A stretch of 9,244 bases of DNA from Clostridiaceae bacterium. GTDB taxonomy: Bacteria > Bacillota > Clostridia > Acetivibrionales > DTU013. The stretch's first letter is position 1. The number at the start of each line of letters is the position of its first letter. The notes under the pieces were generated by a model. That model had not been told where the DNA came from and ran no database searches. It worked only from the letters and a program-made list of their open reading frames with translations. Both the position numbers and the translations under genes were made by a program. The stretch is from positions 1-9,244 of the forward strand of contig JAAZKL010000138.1 of assembly GCA_012799845.1 (NCBI GenBank). The letters run 5' to 3'. Below, piece by piece: positions 1 to 6,252 of the stretch.

Positions 1-5
1 ATCAT
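1..5 (-). CDS. Start of a divergent gene, cut by the left edge
   Basis: Only the first five bases of this gene are inside the window. Read on the minus strand there is an ATG at 5-3, preceded at a 7-base spacing by a strong Shine-Dalgarno site GGGAGG (complement of 13-18). A perfect consensus promoter lies about 70 bases further upstream (74-102). Promoter, ribosome site and start codon in the right order make a real gene likely, but its product cannot be known from this window. Confidence 0.6.
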
Positions 6-73
6 TTTACTACCTCCCGGTGATTGTTATCCATGTCAACAAAAGTCTGGTGGAAGAAAAACTTATATCAAAA

Positions 74-102
74 ATTATATTATCTTCATTGACATTTGTC
101 AA
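74..102 (-). promoter_or_regulatory. Consensus sigma-A promoter of the divergent left-edge gene, with a palindrome over its -35 box
   Basis: On the minus strand the -35 box TTGACA (complement of 97-102) and the -10 box TATAAT (complement of 74-79) both match consensus exactly and are separated by exactly 17 bases. The leader to the ATG at 5 is about 60 bases. A 7+2+7 inverted repeat, ATTGACA-TT-TGTCAAT, covers 88-103 and includes the -35 box, so it could be an operator. The perfect match predicts a strong promoter; the operator role is inference. Confidence 0.75.
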
Positions 103-140
103 TTTTTAGCATGTGACTCATTTGCGTTATTGGCCGAAGA

Positions 141-171
141 TTGCCAAAAGACCGGCGTAATGTGGTAAAAT
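141..171 (+). promoter_or_regulatory. Candidate promoter of the yjbQ operon
   Basis: TAAAAT at 166-171 is preceded by TGG, giving an extended -10 motif (TGn-TAAAAT). A possible -35 box TTGCCA lies at 141-146, but the spacer is 19 bases, longer than ideal. The leader to the ATG at 271 would be about 90 bases. This is the best plus-strand candidate in the 260-base divergent region; it is a weak match and is offered with caution. Confidence 0.35.
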
Positions 172-270
172 GATATGTACTGTATGCATTGATCCGGTAT
201 GTTTATGGTATTGTTATATGCATCGGCGATATTGCGATAATAACGGGATGATCCAGAAAGGGTAGTGGTT

Positions 271-675
271 ATGTTTGAGCATGTTGTCAGAACATCTTCA
301 TCCGATGAGATGGTCAACATCACTTCGCTGGTAAGGCAGGACGTACGGGAGAGCGGCATCAAGGACGGGATCGCGGTGGTTTTCGTGCCTCATACTACAG
401 CAGCAGTCACCATCAATGAGAATGCGGACCCGGATGTCGTTTATGACCTGCTTGGCATATTGCGCAGGGCATTTCCTGAAAGCGGAAATTACAGGCATGT
501 GGAGGGCAATTCCCATGCCCACGCGAAGGCGTCGGTGGTCGGCTCGTCCTGTACTGTAATAATAGAAAACGGGCAACTGAAACTTGGTACGTGGCAGGGG
601 ATCTATTTCTGCGAATTTGACGGACCCAGGAGCAGGAAAGTATATGTAAAGCTGATACCTTCCGCCGCAGGCTGA
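271..675 (+). CDS. yjbQ: YjbQ / UPF0047 family protein
   Basis: A 134-residue protein of the YjbQ (UPF0047) family, matching the usual length of about 130-140. Visible hallmarks are a HTTAAVTINENADPDV block near the first third, the conserved GNSHAHAKASVVGSS segment, and a C-terminal GTWQGIYFCEFDGPRSRKV block; the histidines and acidic residues of these blocks form the family's presumed active site. Members are small trimeric cytosolic proteins; a weak thiamine-phosphate synthase activity has been reported for the family, but the true role is not settled. An in-frame GTG lies at 265, but the AGAAAGGG ribosome site (255-262) is only 2 bases from it and 8 bases from the ATG at 271, so 271 is preferred. 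It is the first gene of a probable operon with the small protein at 783 and the methyltransferase at 935, after a 107-base gap. Confidence 0.9.
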   Translation: MFEHVVRTSSSDEMVNITSLVRQDVRESGIKDGIAVVFVPHTTAAVTINENADPDVVYDLLGILRRAFPESGNYRHVEGNSHAHAKASVVGSSCTVIIENGQLKLGTWQGIYFCEFDGPRSRKVYVKLIPSAAG

Positions 676-782
676 GGCTGGCTTGATGAGCCGCAGAAGC
701 GGTTGCGTGAAGCCATAGATATGACCAGTGGTTCAGGAGACCGGAGAGACAGTTGGCTGAATGAAAATCCGGAGAGATTGTT

Positions 783-938
783 ATGAAGAAGAAAAAGAAG
801 ACCATGTATGACCTGATGAAGGAAATCAGAAGGACCTGGAGCATAAATCCCGGAACCAGGGTCCAGGAGAATGAGACCAGGGACAAAAAGAAGCGCAGGC
901 AGCAGGAAAAGAAAATGATCAGGGATGAGTCGCCATGA
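783..938 (+). CDS. Small basic protein (51 aa), translationally coupled to the methyltransferase
   Basis: A 51-residue, very lysine/arginine-rich protein beginning MKKKKKTMYDLMKEIRRTW and ending KKKRRQQEKKMIRDESP. A GGAGAG ribosome site (771-776) lies 6 bases before the ATG, and the frame is closed just upstream by a TGA at 762, so the start is well fixed. Its TGA overlaps the ATG of the next gene in an ATGA (935-938), the classic arrangement for coupled translation. The centre reads RRTWSINPGTRVQEN between two charged helices. Such a basic composition suits an RNA- or ribosome-associated protein, and the neighbouring methyltransferase agrees with this, but that is inference: I do not recognise the family with certainty. 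Its shortness makes it easy to miss in automatic annotation. Confidence 0.75.
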   Translation: MKKKKKTMYDLMKEIRRTWSINPGTRVQENETRDKKKRRQQEKKMIRDESP

Positions 939-1507
939 TAATAAATGCTGTGATCAAAGGACTGGAGTTCGAATTTGAAACTTCAGACAATGTGTTTTCA
1001 CCGAGAAGGGTCGATGCCGGCACCATGGCTATGCTGTCATGCGTCGATTTCCCGGACGGATGGAAAGTGCTCGATCTTGGGTGCGGCTATGGAGTCGTTG
1101 GCATCACGGCGGCGAAGTTCACTGATCCTGCAAAGGTGTACATGGTCGATATCGATTCTGAAGCTGTTTCGCTGTCCAGGGCCAATGCAGCAAGAAACCA
1201 TGTAGAAGGTGTTAACATACTGCAGAGCGAAGACCTGGACGCACTTGATGAGACACGGTTTGACTGTATTTTATCAAATCCTCCTTACCATTCGGATTTT
1301 TCCGTAGCAAAAAGGTTTATAGAAAAAGGGTTCAACCGGTTGAAGGTCGGCGGCAGGATGTATATGGTGACAAAGAGGAAGGACTGGTATAAAAACAAGC
1401 TGATCAGTATTTTCGGCGGTGTGCGGATACATGAGATCGACGGGTATTATGTGTTTGAAGCGGATAAAAGAAGCACGAGTTATGCACGCAAAAATAAAGC
1501 CAGGTAA
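935..1507 (+). CDS. RsmC/RlmG-like class I SAM-dependent methyltransferase (MTS domain)
   Basis: A 190-residue single-domain methyltransferase of the 'methyltransferase small' (MTS) group, whose better-known members RsmC and RlmG modify guanine N2 in ribosomal RNA. SAM-binding motif I is VLDLGCGYG at residues 45-53, the ribose-binding acidic residue is D72 in YMVDID, and the catalytic NPPY is at 115-118, the signature of methylation of an exocyclic amino group on a base. The protein lacks the extra N-terminal domain of the E. coli enzymes, as is usual for short Gram-positive members. The start overlaps the stop of the small basic protein, and AGGGA at 921-925 can serve as the ribosome site. 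The C-terminal tail (DKRSTSYARKNKAR) is basic, fitting an RNA substrate. The substrate (16S, 23S or other RNA) cannot be told from sequence alone. Confidence 0.88.
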   Translation: MIINAVIKGLEFEFETSDNVFSPRRVDAGTMAMLSCVDFPDGWKVLDLGCGYGVVGITAAKFTDPAKVYMVDIDSEAVSLSRANAARNHVEGVNILQSEDLDALDETRFDCILSNPPYHSDFSVAKRFIEKGFNRLKVGGRMYMVTKRKDWYKNKLISIFGGVRIHEIDGYYVFEADKRSTSYARKNKAR

Positions 1508-1522
1508 CACTTGTGGTCATAT

Positions 1523-1669
1523 AAAATTGGTAACTGCTGTTGCTGGTATAACTGATGTAACTGATTCAGACATCTCTGCTGCTGCCTGAGAGAACTCTGA
1601 GACTGCTCCAGGCGCCCCTGACACCGCCTCAGGCAAATCTGAAGCTGTCTCAGATATCCTGACACTGTC
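1523..1669. repeat. Degenerate 21-nt tandem repeats after the GH20 gene (about 7 units)
   Basis: The 190-base space between the convergent methyltransferase and hydrolase genes is largely filled by imperfect 21-base units. Translating the minus strand in one frame shows the period clearly as seven-residue lines: DSVRISE, TASDLPE, AVSGAPG, AVSEFSQ, AAAEMSE, SVTSVIP, ATAVTNF. That frame is open from 1783 to 1517 but differs from the hydrolase frame, which stops at 1699. I therefore take the array as non-coding, or possibly as a former C-terminal tail cut off by a frameshift. No clear hairpin terminator is seen between the two genes. Confidence 0.65.
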
Positions 1670-1698
1670 TAAAACAATGCCTTGATACATGCCGCTGT

Positions 1699-3894
1699 TC
1701 AGACTTCTCTCAGCAGCCTGCATATGCCCATTATCACGTCTTTTATCCTGAAGAGTTCGCTTTCCCTGTTCCTGTCCCGCCATACGGATTTGTAGTCTGA
1801 AAGCCAGTATTCGAGCCTGACCGCCAGGTCGTCGGAGTTCAATATCGATCCGGTGACTGCCTGGTCCAGGAATTCTTTCTTTATCACAATGAGCAGCGCC
1901 TGGAAGAGTGCGAGCCCTTCTGCGGCACAGACAATCTCCCTGATGTCGCTTTTCCTGTCCTCATATATGTTGCCGAGCAGGTACGAGATCTCGCCTGAAA
2001 GTTCCAGGATCCTGCCGAAAGCCGATTTTGCCGTCTCGGCATCGAGGCCGAGCAGCCTGTTCCTGATATCTTCCGCACTCCCGTATGGTCCGGTGTCATA
2101 TCCGCACGATGCATAATACCACAGGACCACATCATACCAGTCCATCACCGGCTGCCGGGAAAGCTCCCGTATTAGGCCGACGATCTTTCTGGACCGGTCT
2201 CCGTATTCCATTGCGGATATCTCCTCGTCTGTTGGCTGCCCGGGCCTGTCCAGGTTCCACGAGAGGCCTGCGCTGTATATGGCTCCCGGAATGGAGCCGG
2301 CAAGCGTGTTTATATGACCAAAATCGCCCCAGTCAGTGTTCAGCATGCCGATCGCACCGTATGTTTTGGCATACCCGGCCAGCCTGCCTATGTTGTCTGT
2401 CGCGGTGCTGATATCGTTCAGCAGCTTGTTCCAGCCCTGTACGCCGGGGCAGACATATTGCTTCAGGCCGGCTTCTGATATTTTCCGGAAACCGTCCTCG
2501 CCGGCATCCGCGGCGTAATTCCAGTTGAGGATCACCACGCTTTTTGGTATCTCGCCTATTATCTCCGGGTAGCTCAGCAGCATATCCCCCCACATCATGA
2601 CCTTCTTTTTATGGCTCTTCAGATGCTCTATCAAGCCCTTGACAAAATAGAGGTACAGCTTGCCTTCCCCTATTTCGGCGGACAACGTGCGGTTTTTTCC
2701 CCTGCCGAGATCAAAGGTCTCGTCACAGCAGATATTGAACTTATCGGATGTGAACAGCGGTATGAATTCGTCTGTCATCTCCTTTACGAATTCCAGGCTT
2801 TCCGGAGCGCTTGCATCGAGCGTGTAGTGCGCCATCCGGTCAGTCCAGGTGAACGGTCTGTCAGGGATTTTATCGTACTCGTTGAGATGCCTGAAGGACT
2901 TTGAAATAAGCGCGTGATACAGGTGGCCGAATGAAGACAGCGAGGGAACGAGCTCGACTGACCGTCTCCTGCAGTATTCGTCCAGTATCAGGATCTCTTC
3001 GGCCGTCAGCGGATCGGAATCGATCCATATCTCGCTGTGTTTTCTGAAAGCAAACGAATGCTCTATGTAAAGCTGCAATTGGTTTATCTTGTAGAAGGAC
3101 AGCCTGTCAGCCAGCTCTTTCAGGGTTTCCAGCGTCGGCACCTTTCCACGGGTAATGTCGTGGTAAAAGCCCCTGTATTCCAGGAACGGGCTGTCTTCTA
3201 TCCTCAGGCACGGGATGTCGGCGCCATAATTCCTGATGAGCTGCCTGAGGGTCTGTATGCCGTAATACAGGCCGCTGCTGCTGTTGCCGGTGACAATTAT
3301 GGCGTTTTGGTCCACGGTCAGTGTGTAAGACTGCTGAATCACTCCGTCCGATACGGTGCCGGCTCCTGTGGCCTTGGCATGGGACGATGCAGTTGCGCCT
3401 GAAGACACCGGGGCAGAAGATAAATCAGATCCGGCTGAAGATGCCTGAGCAGAAGGTAAAACAGATCTGCCCGAAGACGCCTGGGCAGAGGATGAAACAG
3501 ATCTGTCCGAGAACGCCGGAACAGAGTATGCAGCAGATCTGCCTGAGGACAACTGGACAGAAGATGCGGTTCCTCTGCCTGAAGATGCTTTAGCAGAGGA
3601 CAAGGCAGATTTGCCAGCCTGACCTGAAATCCTGGAACGCGCGGATTTCTTCAGAACTATCAGATTGGCCGGATACACTGCGTTCCTCGCCGCCTGGCTT
3701 TCACTTTCAATGTATTTCCCCCTTGTGATTGCCGGCTTTGTCCCTGCCGCTTTCAGGATCTCGTCCCGAAGCGCCAGGGCGGCTTCAAAATCAGCATAAT
3801 CACATGAGGTGTCAAGGAGTATCAAAGACATGCCCGAAATTCGGAATGTGCCCTGTGATTCTTCCAGTTTTTGCGGGAAAGGGATCAGTACCAT
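1699..3894 (-). CDS. Glycoside hydrolase family 20 (beta-N-acetylhexosaminidase-like), with a repeat insert
   Basis: A 731-residue GH20-type enzyme, expected to remove terminal N-acetylhexosamine residues by substrate-assisted catalysis. The N-terminal GH20b-like domain starts MVLIPFPQKLEESQGTFRIS and resumes after an insert at SYTLTVDQNAIIVTGNSSSG with the typical GLYYGIQTLRQL. The catalytic barrel begins at the substrate-binding arginine of EYRGFYHD (R241), and the Asp-Glu catalytic pair is D391-E392 in FNICCDETFDLGRG. A helical C-terminal part of about 150 residues follows. There is no signal peptide or membrane segment, so it is probably cytoplasmic and acts on imported sugars or recycled wall fragments. 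Residues about 92-175 are a Ser/Ala/Gly-rich insert of 12-residue repeats. The start is firm: GGAGG (complement of 3901-3905) lies 6 bases upstream of the ATG. It follows metG on the same strand across the 28/29-nt repeat array. Confidence 0.88.
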   Translation of the reverse strand: MVLIPFPQKLEESQGTFRISGMSLILLDTSCDYADFEAALALRDEILKAAGTKPAITRGKYIESESQAARNAVYPANLIVLKKSARSRISGQAGKSALSSAKASSGRGTASSVQLSSGRSAAYSVPAFSDRSVSSSAQASSGRSVLPSAQASSAGSDLSSAPVSSGATASSHAKATGAGTVSDGVIQQSYTLTVDQNAIIVTGNSSSGLYYGIQTLRQLIRNYGADIPCLRIEDSPFLEYRGFYHDITRGKVPTLETLKELADRLSFYKINQLQLYIEHSFAFRKHSEIWIDSDPLTAEEILILDEYCRRRSVELVPSLSSFGHLYHALISKSFRHLNEYDKIPDRPFTWTDRMAHYTLDASAPESLEFVKEMTDEFIPLFTSDKFNICCDETFDLGRGKNRTLSAEIGEGKLYLYFVKGLIEHLKSHKKKVMMWGDMLLSYPEIIGEIPKSVVILNWNYAADAGEDGFRKISEAGLKQYVCPGVQGWNKLLNDISTATDNIGRLAGYAKTYGAIGMLNTDWGDFGHINTLAGSIPGAIYSAGLSWNLDRPGQPTDEEISAMEYGDRSRKIVGLIRELSRQPVMDWYDVVLWYYASCGYDTGPYGSAEDIRNRLLGLDAETAKSAFGRILELSGEISYLLGNIYEDRKSDIREIVCAAEGLALFQALLIVIKKEFLDQAVTGSILNSDDLAVRLEYWLSDYKSVWRDRNRESELFRIKDVIMGICRLLREV
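3395..3610. repeat. Exact-period 36-nt in-frame tandem repeats inside the GH20 gene (6 units plus degenerate edges)
   Basis: Six units start at 3395, 3431, 3467, 3503, 3539 and 3575, all exactly 36 bases apart, with decayed units on both sides. Most unit borders carry CAGATCTG. They encode 12-residue units in the hydrolase, for example SSGRGTASSVQL, SSGRSAAYSVPA, SSGRSVLPSAQA and SSAGSDLSSAPV. The insert sits in a loop of the N-terminal domain between the strand ANLIVLKK and the strand SYTLTV. A multiple-of-three period keeps the frame, as expected if selection tolerates the linker but not frameshifts. Confidence 0.92.
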
Positions 3895-3927
3895 ACCGGA
3901 CCTCCATTTTGCATCTCTGATTGGCTA

Positions 3928-3961
3928 ATTATATGTTATATTCTGTCACCGGTGCAGTCAA
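3928..3961 (-). promoter_or_regulatory. Candidate promoter of the GH20 gene
   Basis: On the minus strand TTGACT (complement of 3956-3961) is followed after 17 bases by TAACAT (complement of 3933-3938); an overlapping perfect TATAAT lies at 3928-3933 but has a poorer -35 partner. Either would give a leader of about 25-30 bases before the ATG at 3894. This suggests the hydrolase can be transcribed separately from metG, although read-through from metG is also possible since no hairpin terminator is seen between them. Confidence 0.45.
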
Positions 3962-3975
3962 GCACTTTGCGGAGT

Positions 3976-4262
3976 CTGCCGAGCTCTCCGTCTAGGACTG
4001 AAGCCTGCCAAGCTCTCCGTCTATGACCGAAGCCTACCGAGTTTTTCATCTATGATTGAGCCTGTCAAGCTCTTCTTCTAAGACTGAAGCCTGCCAAGCT
4101 CTCTGTCTATGATTGAGCCTGTCAAGCTCTTCTTCTAAGACTGAAGCCTGCCGAGCTCTCCGTCTAGGACTGAAGCCTGCCAAGCTCTCTGTCTATGATT
4201 GAGCCTGCCAAGATCTTCTTCTATGACCGAAGCTTGCCAAGTTCTTCATCTATAACTTCCCT
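3976..4262. repeat. 28/29-nt tandem array made of copies of the metG 3' end (about 10 units)
   Basis: Unit starts are 3976, 4005, 4034, 4062, 4091, 4119, 4148, 4177, 4205 and 4234, giving lengths of 29 or 28. Units at 3976 and 4148 are identical, as are those at 4062 and 4119, and at 4091 and 4177, so blocks of several units were also copied (a 57-base period is visible at 4052-4151). The last unit and part of the ninth lie inside metG and encode its C-terminus EELGKLRS plus stop. Each of the other units, read on the minus strand, retains a version of this tail such as GELGRLQS followed by TAG. There are no unique spacers and no cas genes, so this is not a CRISPR. Confidence 0.93.
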
Positions 4263-5975
4263 GCCGATCCTCTCAAACAGGATGACCACCTGCCCAAGCT
4301 TCCGTCTTGCCGGTATGCTGACCGGACCCCACCCGGCGCCGGCCATTGAAAGCATACTTTTTACTTTTCCGGAAGAGAAGGGCAGGAAAGGTTCCAGCAA
4401 CACTGCGAGATTGGCTATGATTTGCACGCAGGTATTCATTGTTTCCTTGCATTTCTGCACGTTGCTTTTAACTGTGATCCACGGCTGCTGTTCATCGAAG
4501 TACTTGTTGGACTTGCGGATATATGCGAAGATAGTCTCCAGTGCAGCCTTGAGACACCCCTGTTCGATCAGCGCACCAACTGACGGGTAAAGCGAGTACA
4601 GTTCTTTCAGCATCGCCGCAGAAGGACCGTCAGCGTCTGCTGCCTTTTCGACTGCGGGCTGTTCCGGATCGGAGACGGCCTCGACAGGCCGGTCAGAGAT
4701 TGTTCTACCAGACCGGTCGGGGACTGTTTTGCCAGAAATGCCTGGAACTATCCTGTCAGGCAGGCCGGGAACTGCCCCGTCAAAGAACTTTTCTATGAAT
4801 TTCAGGCTCCGGTTCACCAGGTTGCCGTATGCTCCCAGCAGTTCACCGTTATGGCTGTTGATGAATTCTGCCCATGTGAAGTCCGTGTCTCTCTGCTCCG
4901 GGCCGTTGGCAATGAGGAAATACCTGACGGAATCAGGATCGTAGCGTTCCAGTATATCCTTTATCCAGACAGCCCAGTTGTTGCTTGTGGAGATCTTTTT
5001 TCCTTCGAGCGTCAGGTACTCGCTGGATATGATCACATCCGGAAGCTTCAGGCTGCAGTCTGTACGGCCAAGAAGAAGCGAGGGCAGTACGATCGTATGG
5101 AACGGTATATTGTCCTTGCCGTGTGCGTAGTACTGCCTGCTGGTGTTCCAGAAATCGAAGAAGTCCAGCCCTTTACGCCGGCACAGGGTGTAGCACATGG
5201 AAACATAACCCAGTACATTCTCGGCCCAGATGTATATTTTCTTGTTCTCATAACCGTCCTTCGGAACTTCGATGCCCCAGTCGAGATCCCTGGTCAGGCT
5301 TCTGTCCTTCAGCCCTTCATTGACATACCGTTTTGACATTTCATAAGCATTTTTCCGCCAGTGTTTATGGCTTTCTACGTAACTTTCGAGCTCGGCCTTC
5401 ATTTTGGTAAGCGCCAGGTAGAGATGTGCAGTCGGCCTGAGCTCGGGAGTGCTGCCGCACACCGTGCATTCGGGCTCCAGCAGGCTTTCCGGTTCAAGTA
5501 CGCTTCCGCAGGCCTCGCACTGGTCGCCCCGTGCTTTTTCGCCGCAATTGGGACAGATGCCCCGGACAAAACGGTCCGGCAGGAACTGTCCGCAAGTCTC
5601 GCAATATGTCTGCTGAGTGGTGTTTTCATAGACATAGCCGCCTTCGTACAGCTTTCTGTGGTACTCCTTCACGAACTCCTTATGCTCCGGGCTTGACGTT
5701 TTCGAATAGATGTCGTAGGAAAACCCCAACTGCCTGAAGCATTGCGTAAATTCCTCGTGGTACCCGTCGCTGATCTGCTGCGGTGTTTTGTTCTCCTGCC
5801 TGGCTCTTATCGAGACAGGCGTGCCGTGGCAGTCGCTGCCGGATACGAACATTACCGTATCGCCCTTTGCCCTGTGGTACCTCGCCAGTATATCACCGGG
5901 CAGCAGGCAGGCTATATGGCCGATATGCAGCGAGCCGTTGGCATATGGCCATGCGTTTCCTATCAGGATGTTCAT
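4221..5975 (-). CDS. metG: Methionyl-tRNA synthetase (MetRS) with a repeat insert
   Basis: A 584-residue class I aminoacyl-tRNA synthetase that charges tRNA-Met with methionine in the cytosol. It begins MNILIGNAWPYANGSLHIGH, with the HIGH signature at residues 17-20. Four CxxC knuckles at C125/C128, C141/C144, C153/C156 and C170/C173 mark the form with a doubled zinc-binding connective domain. The KMSKS-like loop is KKISTS at 326-331, followed by NNWAVW as in related enzymes. The anticodon-binding helical domain follows a low-complexity insert at about residues 400-440. There is no C-terminal EMAPII tRNA-binding domain. An in-frame GTG at 5984 abuts the AAGGAA ribosome site too closely; the ATG at 5975 has proper spacing and gives the standard N-terminus. 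Expression is under the T-box leader upstream. The last codons are the source, or the first copy, of the 28/29-nt array beyond the stop. Confidence 0.96.
   Translation of the reverse strand: MNILIGNAWPYANGSLHIGHIACLLPGDILARYHRAKGDTVMFVSGSDCHGTPVSIRARQENKTPQQISDGYHEEFTQCFRQLGFSYDIYSKTSSPEHKEFVKEYHRKLYEGGYVYENTTQQTYCETCGQFLPDRFVRGICPNCGEKARGDQCEACGSVLEPESLLEPECTVCGSTPELRPTAHLYLALTKMKAELESYVESHKHWRKNAYEMSKRYVNEGLKDRSLTRDLDWGIEVPKDGYENKKIYIWAENVLGYVSMCYTLCRRKGLDFFDFWNTSRQYYAHGKDNIPFHTIVLPSLLLGRTDCSLKLPDVIISSEYLTLEGKKISTSNNWAVWIKDILERYDPDSVRYFLIANGPEQRDTDFTWAEFINSHNGELLGAYGNLVNRSLKFIEKFFDGAVPGLPDRIVPGISGKTVPDRSGRTISDRPVEAVSDPEQPAVEKAADADGPSAAMLKELYSLYPSVGALIEQGCLKAALETIFAYIRKSNKYFDEQQPWITVKSNVQKCKETMNTCVQIIANLAVLLEPFLPFSSGKVKSMLSMAGAGWGPVSIPARRKLGQVVILFERIGREVIDEELGKLRS
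4657..4776. repeat. Exact-period 24-nt in-frame tandem repeats inside metG (5 units)
   Basis: Five units of exactly 24 bases occupy 4657-4680, 4681-4704, 4705-4728, 4729-4752 and 4753-4776, with a decayed sixth at 4633-4656. In MetRS they appear as eight-residue lines: AVPGLPDR, IVPGISGK, TVPDRSGR, TISDRPVE, AVSDPEQP. They lie directly after the conserved GNLVNRSLKFIEKFFDG helix and before the anticodon-binding helices, where other MetRS proteins have only a short loop. The insert is proline-, glycine- and charge-rich and should be flexible. Confidence 0.88.
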
Positions 5976-6067
5976 ATGATCCACTTCCTTTCTGATTTTT
6001 TAGAGCCCTATTTTTCAGTTTCATTTCGATCTGCTCACATAAGCGGCTTCAGCACCCGGCACCTGAT

Positions 6068-6181
6068 ATGCTCGTTTTGCTCTCCGGAATATGTTTGCTT
6101 TGTTCCCCTGAATAGTTCATTTTGTTCCCTGAATAGTTCGTTCTGTTCCCCTGAATATGTTGGTTTTGCTTTCCCTGAAAT
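6068..6181. repeat. 21-25-nt tandem repeats in the metG leader (5 units)
   Basis: Five imperfect units start at 6068, 6091, 6114, 6135 and 6157, each built on a TTTTG-TTCCCCTGAAT-like core ending in GAAT. They lie between the T-box terminator (6216-6252) and the metG start (5975), so they are transcribed only when the T-box reads through and form part of the 5' untranslated region of the metG mRNA. A reading frame crossing them on the minus strand starts within the T-box antiterminator and is not a credible gene. Confidence 0.8.
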
Positions 6182-6204
6182 GGTATGCGTTTCTTATTTA
6201 ATGC

Positions 6205-6252
6205 AAAATAAAAAAGCCCCCGCCCCCAGGACGTAATCCTGGGGACGAGAGC
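6205..6252 (-). terminator. T-box regulated intrinsic terminator upstream of metG
   Basis: On the minus strand the RNA arms at 6252-6237 and 6231-6216 can form a 16-pair stem (with several G-U pairs) around a 5-base loop at 6236-6232. The eight pairs nearest the loop are perfect Watson-Crick pairs (CCCCAGGA/TCCTGGGG). A T-rich run TTTTTTATTTT follows at 6215-6205. The left arm overlaps the part of the leader needed for the antiterminator, the usual T-box switch. Confidence 0.93.

Noticed and set aside
265..270. GTG start for yjbQ two codons upstream
   Set aside because: The ribosome site would be only 2 bases from it; the ATG at 271 has normal spacing.
413..886. Open frame of 157 residues on the minus strand
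   Set aside because: It lies antisense to yjbQ and the small basic gene, lacks a ribosome site and has the composition of a shadow frame.
3976..4262. CRISPR-like array of about 29-nt repeats
   Set aside because: Repeats abut directly with no unique spacers, vary in sequence, have no cas genes nearby and clearly derive from the metG 3' end.
4195..4590. Plus-strand frame of 131 residues
   Set aside because: It is antisense to the well-conserved metG C-terminal domain, with no ribosome site or recognisable family.
5742..6236. Open frame of 164 residues on the plus strand
   Set aside because: It is antisense to the metG N-terminus and leader; its repetitive tail only reflects the 21-25-nt repeats.
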